NCBI RefSeq assembly: GCF_001411555.2 | Contig: NC_049909.1 | Coordinates: 18,214,623-18,278,622, forward strand | Direction of reading: 5' to 3' | From: Juglans regia | Taxonomy: Eukaryota > Streptophyta > Magnoliopsida > Fagales > Juglandaceae | DNA length: 64,000 nucleotides | Shown here: positions 24,437 through 34,943 of the stretch, piece after piece | Numbering within the stretch: position 1 is the first letter of the stretch | Layout of the letters: each line of letters begins with the position of its first letter | Made by a program: the position numbers and the translations under genes | Notes under the pieces: model-generated | The model's database searches: none | What the model saw: the letters and a program-made list of their open reading frames with translations, nothing else | Told to the model about the DNA's origin: nothing

Positions 24437-27400
24437 TCAATCAGAATCTGTATCAGTTTCATTTGACAATTCGCTCTCATCATCTGTAGATACTTCAGAT
24501 GATTCAACATTTTCCTCAACTGTCGTATCAACAATTTCAGCCTCAATATCTTCTCTATTTAATGGAATCATCTCATACTGGCTCAAATCCACAAACAAAT
24601 TTATCGCGGGTTGACTCTCTTGGTATGCTTCTTGAGTAGAAGAGTCATCTTCTTCTTCATCTTGTCCTTCCACCTGAGGGATAACATCATATATATTTCT
24701 TGGAGAATATTTTTGAACTACTCGCCATTGATTTCCTAACTTCGGGTCATCTAAGTAGAATATTTGAGATGCTTGAGAAGCCAAAATAAAAGGATCATCT
24801 TCATACCATTTTTTGATGTATTAACACTCAAAAAATATTCATCATCACGGACTCCAGTACGAGGATTGCTTAAATCCCACCAATCACACTTAAACAGATA
24901 CACCGCAAGCTCTCCCAAATATTTCATTCCAATTATATCGACAATAACCCCATAGAAATCAATATTTTCTCCATCATGACTTCCTTCGACTAGGACACCA
25001 CTATTTTGGGTTTTCCTATAACAATCTCGATCCAGTGTGTGATACCTACTTCCCCGAGAAATACATGCAGAATATCGAGCAGCGCGTCTCGATGGGCCAC
25101 GCGCCAATGCATACAGTTCATCAGATATATCATTTGGATTATTCGCATGCAATTGTACAACCTACATATTGAGTAAAGCATATACTATATCAAAGTTGAA
25201 ATTAATATTTTTTCATTTGTTATTGAGTAACGCATATGTAATTTCATTACCCGTTCTTCAAACCATCTCGGGAACTCCTCTTCATGTTTCTGGTTTATAT
25301 CATTTACTCCTAGTTCCTTGAGCACGTTAATATGATCACTGAAATTGATGATTACCACAAATATATTATATTTTGTATTTTTTTCCCTGACGTAATGAGG
25401 CAATTTAAATTAAGAAAAAGTTATAACTTACTTCAAGTAGTTCTCTATCTCAGGGCAATTGTTCAGCACGTACCACTGAGCTTTCTCGAACTCTCTTCCA
25501 CACAAGTCATAACCACGCACTGCACCAATTGGACGAACTTGTTGGGAAAACACAGAATATATAGTCCGTTGTCTTGCTCGGTCAACGTCAAAGTTTCTTT
25601 CTGGCCGATCAAACCGAGTGTCAACTCCGTGGAAATATTTGGAACAGAAGGTATGCCACTCATCGTCAATATATGCTTCTGCAATTGATCCTTCTGGACG
25701 GGCCTTGTTACCCACTGTACGTTTCAACTTTCCAAGAAATCGTTCAATGGGATACATCCATCTATATTGAACTGGTCCTGCAAGTCGAGCCTCACGTGGC
25801 AAATGAACGGCTAGGTGAACCATGACATCGAAGAATGACGGTGGATAAATACTTTCTAGCTTACACAATATTATGACAATTTCTCGTTCCATTCGATCCA
25901 AAGCTTCTACATTCAACGTCCTCGCACATAAGTCTTTAAAAAATGCACCCAACTCAGTCAAAGCCACACGCACATCTCTGGTCAAGTACCCACGGATACC
26001 AATAGGCAAGATACGCTGTAAGAAAACATGACAATCATGACTTTTTAATCCAGTTATTTTCCAATCATTTGTTCTCACACACCTTGTTAGATTCGAGGCA
26101 TAACCGTCCGGTAATTTGATCTTCATTAGCCACTCACAAAATGTAACCCTTTCATTCCTTGACAATGTATACCACCCAATCGGCATGTAGACAGACGAAC
26201 CATTTTCTTGCAACTGCATTTCCCGTCTTATTCCCAACCGCTTCAAATCCTTCCTTGAGTTTATTGTATCCTTTGTTTTTCCTTCAATTGACATCAATGT
26301 TCCCAATACGGATTCGCAAATATTTTTTTCAATATGCATAACATCAAGGCTATGTCGCAATTTTAACTTCGACCAGTACGGGAGTTCGAAAAATATACTC
26401 TTCTTTGTCCAATTCAACTCATTCGTAGCTCGTTTTCTCTTTCGTTGTTTTTTACCAAATTCATTACAACCAACATCTATAAATTGTGCAAGTACATCTT
26501 CGCCAGACAAATATGGTGGAGGTTGGCCCCATTCAACAGTTCCATCAAACATTCTAGAATTTCCACGCCATCTATGGTCACAGGTAAAAATCGACGATGA
26601 CCCATGAAACATAATTTCCTCCCGTACGTAAGCCATTCAGATTTGGTATATTTGTTACAAGTTGGACATGCCATTTTCCCCTTAGTACTCCAACCTGACA
26701 AATTCCCATAAGCTGGAAAATCATTTATTGTCCACAACACCGCAGCATGCATCTTGAACGACTTGCCTGTTGACGAATCAAATGTGACAACCCCATTCTC
26801 CCACAAATCTTTCAATTCTGCAATCAATGGCTGTAAGTGTATGTCTATATCATTTCCCGGTGACCTCGGACCTGGGATGAGCAAACTCATCATGAAATAT
26901 GGATCTTTCATACACTTCCAAGGTGGTAAATTATACGGCATAAGTACAACTGGCCAAGTACTATGACTAGTACTCATGTTCCCAAAAGGATTAAATCCAT
27001 CTGTTGCCAACCCAAGTCTTACGTTACGCGGTTCTTCAGCAAACCATGGGTGTTCCTGATCAAATTCCTTCCACACCTGGGAGTCAGCAGGATGTGACAA
27101 AATATTCTCGTTCCTTACTCTATCTGATGAGTGCCATGTCATATCTACAGCCGTTGCGCGTGACATAAATAATCGTTGTAATCTAGGTATCAATGGAAAG
27201 TGGCGGACGACCTTTTGCGGAACATTTGCCTTGTCCGATGTCCATCTTGACTCGTGGCATATAGGACACTCGTTCAACTGCTCATTCTCTCGCCAAAATA
27301 ATATGCAGTCATTCGTACATGCATGTATTACGTTGTAATCAAATCCGAGTCCTCGTTTCAACTTTTTTGCTTCATAGAAGTTACGAGGTAAAGTATTGTC

Positions 27401-27988
27401 TGTCGGCAGTGCCTCTTTAAACAGCTCAAGTAACATATTGACTGCCTTAATAGATAATCGACACATTGATTTTATGTGAAGCAATCTTACGGTAAACGAC
27501 AACTTACTATGTCTTCTGCATCCTGGATATAGCTCACGCTGTGAATCATTCCACAAGCGTGCAAAAGTGTTATGGCCCCCATCATTTGAGCTTAATGTGT
27601 CCGTGTCACCTTCATCCACAAACATTCCCGCACCGATGTCACCTAACATTTCCTCCATATCCTCATCGTAATCATCTCCAACAATCTCTGGTTGTACATC
27701 TTCATCGATCTCTTCTTCTTCATGTGGAGCCTCAAATGAAGTTGGATATGGTTCGCCGTGTAAGACCCAATCAGTATAACCCTTATCAATACCTTTGACA
27801 AACAGATGTTCTCTCACCAAGTCTATCTTATGAGAACGCAAATTCCTGCATTCTCTGCATGGGCATCTGATACGCCCATCACTATCACATGTACCCAATG
27901 CAAACTCCAAGAATTTCTTAACACCTTCAGCATATACATTGTAATTCTGACCCAATCGATCGGTAACTCTCATCCAACTCTTATCCAT
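24437..27988 (-). pseudogene. TNP2-like CACTA transposase gene, two 1-nt frameshifts
   Basis: The start is probably the ATG at 27988 (MDKSWM). Exon 1 runs 27988-25432, exon 2 25338-25251, exon 3 25161-24437 (stop). Domains in order: transposase-associated domain with the CPCRECRN motif; Transposase_21 core with GLATDGFNPF and the MACPTC motif; the DUF4218-like domain (KSHDCHVFLQRILPI; HLAVHLPREA); and the DUF4216-like domain (KYLGELAVYLFKCDWWD). These are established parts of TNP2-type transposases, which cut the CACTA ends. Two lesions break the frame: one near 26,579-26,592, just after HRRFLP, where the reading continues in another frame with HRWRGNSRMF; and one at a run of six T (24,809-24,814 on the plus strand), just after FLSVNTSK. 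Both look like single-base losses; sequencing error at the homopolymer is possible. Confidence 0.88.
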
Positions 27989-28100
27989 GCCGACTATATT
28001 CATTACAAACAATATTGTAATGCATCAGCAAACATCCATATATCATGTACCAATTAATGAGTATGCCACCTTTCACCGGGTAGTTGGTCCTATCCCGTTC

Positions 28101-28405
28101 GGGATTGTAAGATCATAGTCGCCAACCTATGATCTATTATCTGTCACGTCCAACAAAATTTCGGCAGCATCTCCCCATAGTTCTCCAAATATGCTCGTTT
28201 CGTTGTGTGCACTGACGATTAACACATCGTTGCACCATCAACGAAACTGCATATCCAGAGAACAATGGATGAAATGTCAACCTCATAATGTTGGACGACA
28301 ACAGATATAGTTCTATAGTTTGCGAGAATGATCTTACAATCCCAAACTGTCCACTCTGGACAATTCAAGAGTTATCAATCAAGCATTCATCCGAATTGAT
28401 AACTC
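28101..28405 (-). promoter_or_regulatory. Long nested inverted repeat in the leader of the TNP2-like gene
   Basis: GGGATTGTAAGATCAT at 28101-28116 pairs perfectly with ATGATCTTACAATCCC at 28328-28343. Nested inside, 28181-28205 (TTCTCCAAATATGCTCG...) pairs imperfectly with 28239-28262, and GTCCAACA near 28148 pairs with TGTTGGAC near 28292. A separate stem follows: GAGTTATCAAT 28369-28379 with ATTGATAACTC 28395-28405. The structure lies just upstream of the TNP2 start and would be transcribed as a long hairpin if the promoter is to its right. A nested foldback MITE is the alternative. Confidence 0.7.
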
Positions 28406-28589
28406 TCGAACGGGTCTAAGGTTTATTTTGATGAACAAAAAATACAAAATATGGTAATATATGTCAAACAATAACAACATATTATTTACACAACAATACA
28501 ACAAAAACATAATTAGTAGGTATTATTTCAATATTTATTCCAGATTTTAATTTAAATATTAGTTTTACATGTTTATAATTAAGTATTTT

Positions 28590-29190
28590 AATTTAAAGAT
28601 TTAGTAGTATCTTAATTTGAATATTAAAAGTTATTAATTTATCTTGAAGTATTTAAGTATTATTAAATCTTAATTATTTTTATTTTAATTTAAAGATTTA
28701 GTAGTATTTTAATTTGAATATTAATTTTATTAATTTATCTTGAAGTATTTAAGTAGTATTAAATCTTAACTATTTCTATTTTAATTTAAAGATTTAGTAG
28801 TATTTTAATTTGAATATTAATTTTATTAATTTATCTTGAAGTATTTAAGTAGTATTAAATCTTACTATTTCTATTTTAATTTAAAGATTTAGTAGTATTT
28901 TAATTTGAATATTAATTTTATTAATTTATCTTGAAGTATTTAAGTATTATTAAATCTTAACTATTTCTATTTTAATTTAAAGATTTAGTAGTATTTTAAT
29001 TTGAATATTAATTTTATTAATATATCTTGAAGTATTTAAGTATTATTAAATCTTAACTATTTCTATTTTAATTTAAAGATTTAGTAGTATTTTAATTTGA
29101 ATATTAATTTTATTAATTTATCTTGAAGTATTTAAGTATTATTAAATCTTAACTATTTAAGTATTATTAAATCTACCAAAATTTATATTT
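28590..29190. repeat. About 96-bp AT-rich tandem repeat, six copies
   Basis: The word ATCTTGAAGTATTTAAGTA recurs at 28641, 28737, 28833, 28928, 29024 and 29120, giving a period of 95-96 bp. The copies are nearly identical in the middle and diverge at the edges, with a short extra partial unit at the right. It lies between the TNP2 leader and the rightward gene of the CACTA element and has no coding capacity. Confidence 0.92.
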
Positions 29191-29324
29191 TATTTTAAAA
29201 TTTTAGTAGTGTTTTAATTTGAATAATAATTTTATTTATCTAGAATTAACAATATTAAATGGTAGTAGTACATATAATTTACACAACTATCCCAAACTAT
29301 TTGTATTATGTATATGAAATTTCA

Positions 29325-31530
29325 TTACACGTTCGAACGATGATGCCCTATGTTCGAACAAAATTAATACGTTCGAACGGTAATCCTAATCCGTTCGAAC
29401 GTATTCGTTCCAGATTCCAGTCGTCTTCAACAACGCCGAAAACTCCATTAATTACAAACTCTAACAAACACAAACACCAATTTCAAAGCATACAACTTTC
29501 TAACATTGCAAAATATTAAGTTCAAATCATACATTTCTATTTTAAAAGAAATACCTGACAAATTGAAGATGAAAATGAAATAATCCGAGAATAATCTGAA
29601 AATAATCACAAACTATCCTACACATATTAATCCGAGAATAATGGAGTGAGATGAACAATTTTTTTGAGCTTAAGGGCTAGTTTGAGAAAGAATACCTCTA
29701 ATATGCGAAGGGTAATCTTCAGAGCACGGAGCGACAGCGCGGAGAGAAAGGAAATTGTGAGGTTCTGTCGTGTTTTTGAAGAACATTTCATGTTCGAACG
29801 GTTATTTACTAACCGTTCGAATGTGAAAATATTAAGCGGGAGACAATTCCCTCCTAATTTTCACGTTCGAACGTATAAAAAGTATGTTCGAACGTTATTA
29901 AATTATTCCCGCTCGAAAATTTATCGTTCGAACGTTAATTTCTAACTGTTCAAACGGTATTACAAAGTTTTATTTATTTATTTTTTCATTATAATGTTGA
30001 ATAAAAGAACAACATTAATATATGTAGACATATTAGATGATACTATATTTTAATTGGCGGGATATTTTCCCACCACTTCAATAATCCGTTCGAACTATAA
30101 AAAATTACGTTCGAACGGTAATCCAGCTGTCTTTAATTGGCGGGATGTTTTCCCGCCATTTCCCTTGTCCGTTCGAATGTCTTATTTTACGTTCAAACAT
30201 TAACATATGCGTTCGAACTGTTTATGAGTACCGTTCGAACACATATCCTTTATGATTAAATATAACTTTTTTCATCATTAAATGAAAAGTACTATAACAT
30301 CATATGTATTAGTTATATATACTATCATATATAATGTAATATATACTATCATATATATGGTAATCTATACTATTATATAGTATATATAGTAATATATATT
30401 ATCATATATATAGTGACCTATACTATCATATATATTATTAAGATCATATGTATTAGTAATATATACTCATATATATATAGCCCCAAATATACTAAGGTCA
30501 CATAATAAAGTCTAGAGAAATTTATAAGATGATAGTATATTATAAGTAATCTATACTCTATGTATATATGTTGTATAATATCATATATAACTTTAGTAGG
30601 TAAAGTATAATGGAATATGTAATATGACATATATTAGTTAAGTATAAACTCATACCATATAGTACTACATGCTATTATATAGTACGTTATATATGAGTTA
30701 TATCTCATATATAACACTTTGATAGTAAAGTATTATGATATATTACTATTATACTATAAGAAAATATTTTATAAGATATTATGCTTTCAATTAAAATATT
30801 CTACTATTATAATATATATTATAATATTACATAGTAGATTACAATATATATAATCTACTATAATAGTATATATATTATAATAATTTATATGAATATAAAT
30901 TGATGTATTAACATTTAATATATTTTTTAATAATATTGTAAAACTTCCGTTCGAACGTGAAACAGTAACGGGCGAACGGTTTTACATTAACGTTCGAACG
31001 TTTAATATTAACGTTCGAACGGTTCTGCAGGTATAAGTTTATCGCGGGCTTCCTTCCTCTCACGCCGCCGTCTCCACCGTTTGAAAAAGTGAGAAAACGT
31101 TTGAACGCACGCTCTTCACCGCCGTCTTCCGTCGTGATCAACACATACGTACAACATTTGTCCTCCCAACTAAAGGTATGTACTTTCAAACTCATTTTAC
31201 CGTTTATTTTATAATTTTATGGTTTTATTTGGTTTTTTTCCTTAAAATTATATTTTCTCATTAATAATTACAGTAGAACATCATAAATCTATCGTAGGAT
31301 GTTTAGGAATGAAGAATACTTTGTTTTTGAGTCGAAGAAACCACGGAATCGAAACATTTTTGAGTATTTTCATGGCTGCTGAGTTGACTCAGCCATGGCC
31401 GGGTTAGATCTGTTTTACGTTCGAACGGTATTAACCAGTACGTTCGAACGGTAAACCTGTACGTTCGAACTTTATAGACACGTTCGAACGTTATTAATTT
31501 TCCGTTCGAACATATATTTAGACGTTCGAA
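29325..31530. repeat. Right-side internal clusters of the CGTTCGAACG motif
   Basis: Clusters of GTTCGAAC-core motifs lie at 29,330-29,405, 29,790-29,950, 30,085-30,240, 30,945-31,025 and 31,415-31,530, roughly twenty-five copies by eye. They are separated by AT-rich DNA, including an ATATACTATCATATATA-rich stretch at 30,300-30,900. Several copies flank the presumed promoter and 5' leader of the rightward gene. The coding part of the TNP genes (22.8-28.0 kb) appears free of the motif. Confidence 0.85.
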
Positions 31531-31717
31531 CGGTAATTATTAAGTTAAATCCATTAACATTTTATTATCTTATTAAATTGTTTTCATCGTTTAATTGATT
31601 ATATGTTCTATCAATTAATTTATTAAATTGCTATTAGTATATAATTTTGTAAATCTTTTAGTCGTAATTAGATTTTATCACTAATCTTGAATGTATATTT
31701 TATTTTTTTAATTGCAG
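31176..31717 (+). other. 5'-UTR intron of the rightward CACTA gene
   Basis: A donor AAAG|GTATGT at 31176 and an acceptor TTTAATTGCAG ending at 31717 precede the ATG at 31728 by ten bases. This suggests an untranslated first exon near 31,050-31,175. The intron itself holds a cluster of CGTTCGAACG motifs. Confidence 0.6.
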
Positions 31718-31727
31718 GATCATAATA

Positions 31728-32963
31728 ATGTCTTCTCGGGGCCGTAAACGTGGTAGATCAGGGGAATCTTCCATCCAAACAGTTCGAGAGCGGACCGTTT
31801 TACTTGAGCGACAGGTAAAACTGTCTGATTTTGTCGCTCTTATATGGGAGGGCCATTCCCTCCCATCAGTATTTAATGATCGTGGTTGGGCACCGATCTT
31901 AGATCAGCGAGAAGAAGGAATGGAGCTCCTTTCCTTCATTGAGATCGTTACTGAGTTCTATAAAGAGCTGGGTGCTGCTAGCCCAGACGATGGAGGGGCA
32001 TATAGGATCTCTGTCCGAGGAGCTCCTGTTATATTTTCAGCGGATGGACTCGCTGCATATCTGGGTATTCCTAGGCTTCTTGATGCCTATCCAACCCTCC
32101 CGCCTAGAGAGTCTGGTCCCTCAGGTGATGCAGCTCAGTCTCAGGACGAGGGACTAGATTACACAGATGAGATAGATACACTTGCTGATCACGAGGTCAG
32201 GGACTTGATTGTTGGTCCAGATGCTCCAGTGTATGATGGCTCCAAGAGTATTAGGCAGGCAGATTTATCTTCTTTCTTCAAGATTATGAATTTGATCATT
32301 GCCAACAATATTGACCCACGGCAGCACAAGACCGAGGTCGGCATGGATCGAGCGAGATTTATGATACGGGTCGCTCGTGGCATCCCGATCGACCTCGTTG
32401 GTTATATATTTGAGAGGATCCGATCAGAGGCACGGTTTATTACGACAGATATACTGCCGTTTGGGATCCTCCTCACTCGATTTTTGCTACATGCCGGGGT
32501 TGTGTCCGAATCTGCCGAGCGTTCTCGATTTCCGATGGCACCGATCAACAGCACCACCCTATCACGGAGCACGGGACACTCTAGATTTCGTTTTCGTGGA
32601 GCTGTTCCAGATAGGGCTGAGATTCAGAGAGATGGGCAGCCAGGAGATACTGGAGTATCGGCCGGTGAGACATCTACACAGCCTGAGACATCACGCACAT
32701 ATATTCGCGAGGAGCTGGCTGACATATTGCGTGCTGAGATCGGTGTACACACATCAACAGTGATTGATGCAGTGCATACTGCCGTGTCTGAGTTGCGTAC
32801 AGAGATTATGGCTACCGTCTCTGGGTTACGTACAGAGGTTGATGAGTTACGTACAGCGATTAATGCCAATAATGCAACTCAGGTCACAGTTAGTACTCGA
32901 CTGACACAAGTAGAGACACAATTAGCTGCAGTCGAGGATGTGTGTAGAGACCTCGCATCATAG
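31728..32963 (+). CDS. Accessory protein of the CACTA element, coiled-coil C-terminus, function unknown
   Basis: One uninterrupted frame of 411 residues with higher GC than its surroundings, opposite in direction to the TNP genes. The N-terminus is basic (SSRGRKRGRSG), a nuclear-localisation-like stretch. Residues about 30-265 look globular (VKLSDFVALIWEGHSL, SADGLAAYLGIPRL, a DLSSFFKIMNLI helix, DILPFGILLTRFLLHAGV). Residues about 325-410 contain repeated SELRTE/DELRTA-like heptads and are probably a coiled coil. The globular part resembles proteins annotated in plant genomes as putative plant transposon protein, but I recognise it only loosely. It ends before the right subterminal array. 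A second DNA-binding or anti-silencing protein is conceivable, but nothing in the sequence proves it. Host-gene capture is the alternative. Confidence 0.75.
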   Translation: MSSRGRKRGRSGESSIQTVRERTVLLERQVKLSDFVALIWEGHSLPSVFNDRGWAPILDQREEGMELLSFIEIVTEFYKELGAASPDDGGAYRISVRGAPVIFSADGLAAYLGIPRLLDAYPTLPPRESGPSGDAAQSQDEGLDYTDEIDTLADHEVRDLIVGPDAPVYDGSKSIRQADLSSFFKIMNLIIANNIDPRQHKTEVGMDRARFMIRVARGIPIDLVGYIFERIRSEARFITTDILPFGILLTRFLLHAGVVSESAERSRFPMAPINSTTLSRSTGHSRFRFRGAVPDRAEIQRDGQPGDTGVSAGETSTQPETSRTYIREELADILRAEIGVHTSTVIDAVHTAVSELRTEIMATVSGLRTEVDELRTAINANNATQVTVSTRLTQVETQLAAVEDVCRDLAS

Positions 32964-33239
32964 TTTTTATCTTTTATTTATATTTTCTTTTGTTGTAATT
33001 ATGAACAATATATATGACATTTTGATTGATAATATTTGCTTTATTTGGTTGATTAATATGTATGTGATTGATAATATTTATTTACTAAATATCTTATTTA
33101 ACGTAAAAGAAATCATTAAAATATTTTAAAATTAATTACATAAAATTAATTAATGAATTTGTATATATGATAGATATTTTTTATATTTTGAGTTTCGTAC
33201 CGAGATTAAAATTATACCTTCGAATGTATAAATGTGGTG

Positions 33240-33605
33240 CTTGAATATGTTCTAACTAAATATATTCCGTTCGAACGGTTTAGAAAGCTTCCTGCCAGGA
33301 TTTGCCACCAAATATGTTCCGTTCGAACACAACAAATTATCGTTCGAACGTTTTTGAACTTTTCCCGCCATAATAAAGTAATTATCCGCCAAATTTTACT
33401 GTTCGAACGTAATTTTTCACGTTCGAACGGTAAAAATTTTTTGGGACGATTTAATTCGTCGCAGAAAAAACTGTTCGATCGGTTATTTTTACGTTCGAAC
33501 GGTTTTCTAAATTCATCGATTTTTTGGGACGAAATTTAAATTTCGTCCCAAAAAATGACTTTTAGGGACGAAAAAAATTTCATCCCTAAATAATTTCGTC
33601 CCAAA
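33240..33605. repeat. Right subterminal array: CGTTCGAACG motifs, then GGGACGAAA palindromes
   Basis: About seven GTTCGAAC-core motifs between 33,260 and 33,505 are followed by alternating TTTTGGGACGAAA and TTTCGTCCCAAAA words up to the terminal repeat. The order, inner palindromes and outer GGGACGAAA, mirrors the left end. Confidence 0.9.
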
Positions 33606-33625
33606 ATCTCAAATTTGTTGTAGTG
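33594..33625 (-). repeat. Right terminal inverted repeat of the CACTA element
   Basis: In reverse complement it reads CACTACAACA, 8 bases of spacer, then ATTTTGGGACGAAA, matching the left end. It is directly followed by ATA, the candidate target duplication. Confidence 0.93.
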
Positions 33626-33639
33626 ATATATATATATAT

Positions 33640-34940
33640 ATTGTATATATGTATGTATAAGTAATTTCATCGATCGAGTTAATTAAATCAAGTAGTTTAC
33701 CTAGTTGTATAAGTACGTACCCATTTGATCTGCATTGATTTTGGTTAATTTCGATCTTCGTTAGTATACGTACCGTTTTGTCAGTAAATTGTTCGTATTC
33801 CCATGCTATTATTTTTTTCCCAACTTAGGTAAGAATTTGTATGAATCCAAGCTAATTACGAATATACATCCAGGGTAATGTTATATATAGTTTTGGAATG
33901 TGCAGTTTTTGTGTACTTATTTTGAAAAAAATTAGGAGTCACTATTAAAAAAATAATTTTTTTATGTAGATACTAGATTTACTCATTTTTTTTGAAGGGA
34001 ATATGCGAGAACTGCGCACTCAAGAACTGCAAATATCATTTCTAATACATTAATGAAGCTCAAACAAGCATTATAGATCTAAGTCCTATATAATATCCTA
34101 ATTAATCATGCACATTATAACAATTACTTATATCATATACTCGCCTGATTGAGGAGACGCATATAGCCAAGGAGTATACTAAGTTACAAATGAATCTAGC
34201 ACGCATTTCTCAAAATTAAATTAATTTTACTATATTTATAAATGATATTGTGACATGCATTAATAACGAGATAATTGAGCTCCCGGCCACAAATTAAGAT
34301 AATCAGCATGATGATCTCCTTAATTATTAAGTACCTAGCCTTCGAGATACACAACTCAAGCATGACATGAAAAAGGCCGCATGCATGCATGATCATGATG
34401 CAAATCCAAGTTGAAGGAACAATCGTTTCATACGTTCAAGATTTGATCTCCAGATAAGATTTGCATCGTAATTAAGCCATGATAGATATTCCTCCAGATA
34501 AGAATTAAGCTGCATGCGAATTTGATGCATCAATATCACCACCAACCAAATCGAACCGTCCACGGCCGGTTTACGTGCTTCCACGCCACTATATATCATA
34601 AGCTGGCCCCATTAATCTGGGCACCAATCACATGCATGCCATACCATTTGGTCCAACCCTATGGTCCACTTGCTACGTACTGTGGTCTCTACTCTCTAGT
34701 ACTATCTTTGAATATATATATAGATATATATTGAATTGAATTAAGAATCTTATGTTACAAAAGATACCTTTTTGTTCGCAAAGACTGAGGTAGCGAGTAG
34801 CTAGCTGATCAACCAAGCAGCTTACTGCTAGCAGCTGCTGCTGCTGCTGCTGCAATATTATATATTGGCAATTAGAGATTTATATATATTATATATATAA
34901 TTAATTAGGCGTTCCTGGTACTGCATATATATATATATAT
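33640..34940. other. Intergenic spacer with one foldback MITE
   Basis: No gene is supported. A MITE-like foldback lies at about 33,873-34,060: the left arm (GTTATATATAGTTTTGGAATGTGCAG) pairs imperfectly with the right arm (GCGCACTCAAGAACTGCAAATATCA). A (CTG)n tract is at 34,833-34,852 and (AT)n tracts near 34,870-34,943. Confidence 0.55.
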
Positions 34941-34943
34941 ATA

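Larger units (their letters stand above)
22135..33625. mobile_element. CACTA (En/Spm) DNA transposon, 11.5 kb, with both ends
   Basis: The left end begins CACTACAACA at 22135 and the right end closes with TGTTGTAGTG at 33625, its exact reverse complement. After an 8-base unrelated spacer both ends again share ATTTTGGGACGAAA at the same offset, giving a 32-bp interrupted inverted repeat. The 3-bp flanks are ATA on both sides (22132-22134 and 33626-33628), the usual CACTA target duplication size, although the target is a TA repeat, which weakens that point. Inside are a TNP2-like transposase gene and a TNP1-like gene, both leftward, and one further gene running rightward. Subterminal repeat arrays flank the genes, as expected for binding by the element's own protein. 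Coding lesions are few, so insertion is probably not very old. Confidence 0.95.

Noticed and set aside
27541..28057. Plus-strand open frames opposite the TNP2-like gene
   Set aside because: Shadow frames of a recognised gene.
28590..29190. Regular repeats that might suggest CRISPR
   Set aside because: The units are contiguous 96-bp tandem repeats without spacers, in a plant transposon.
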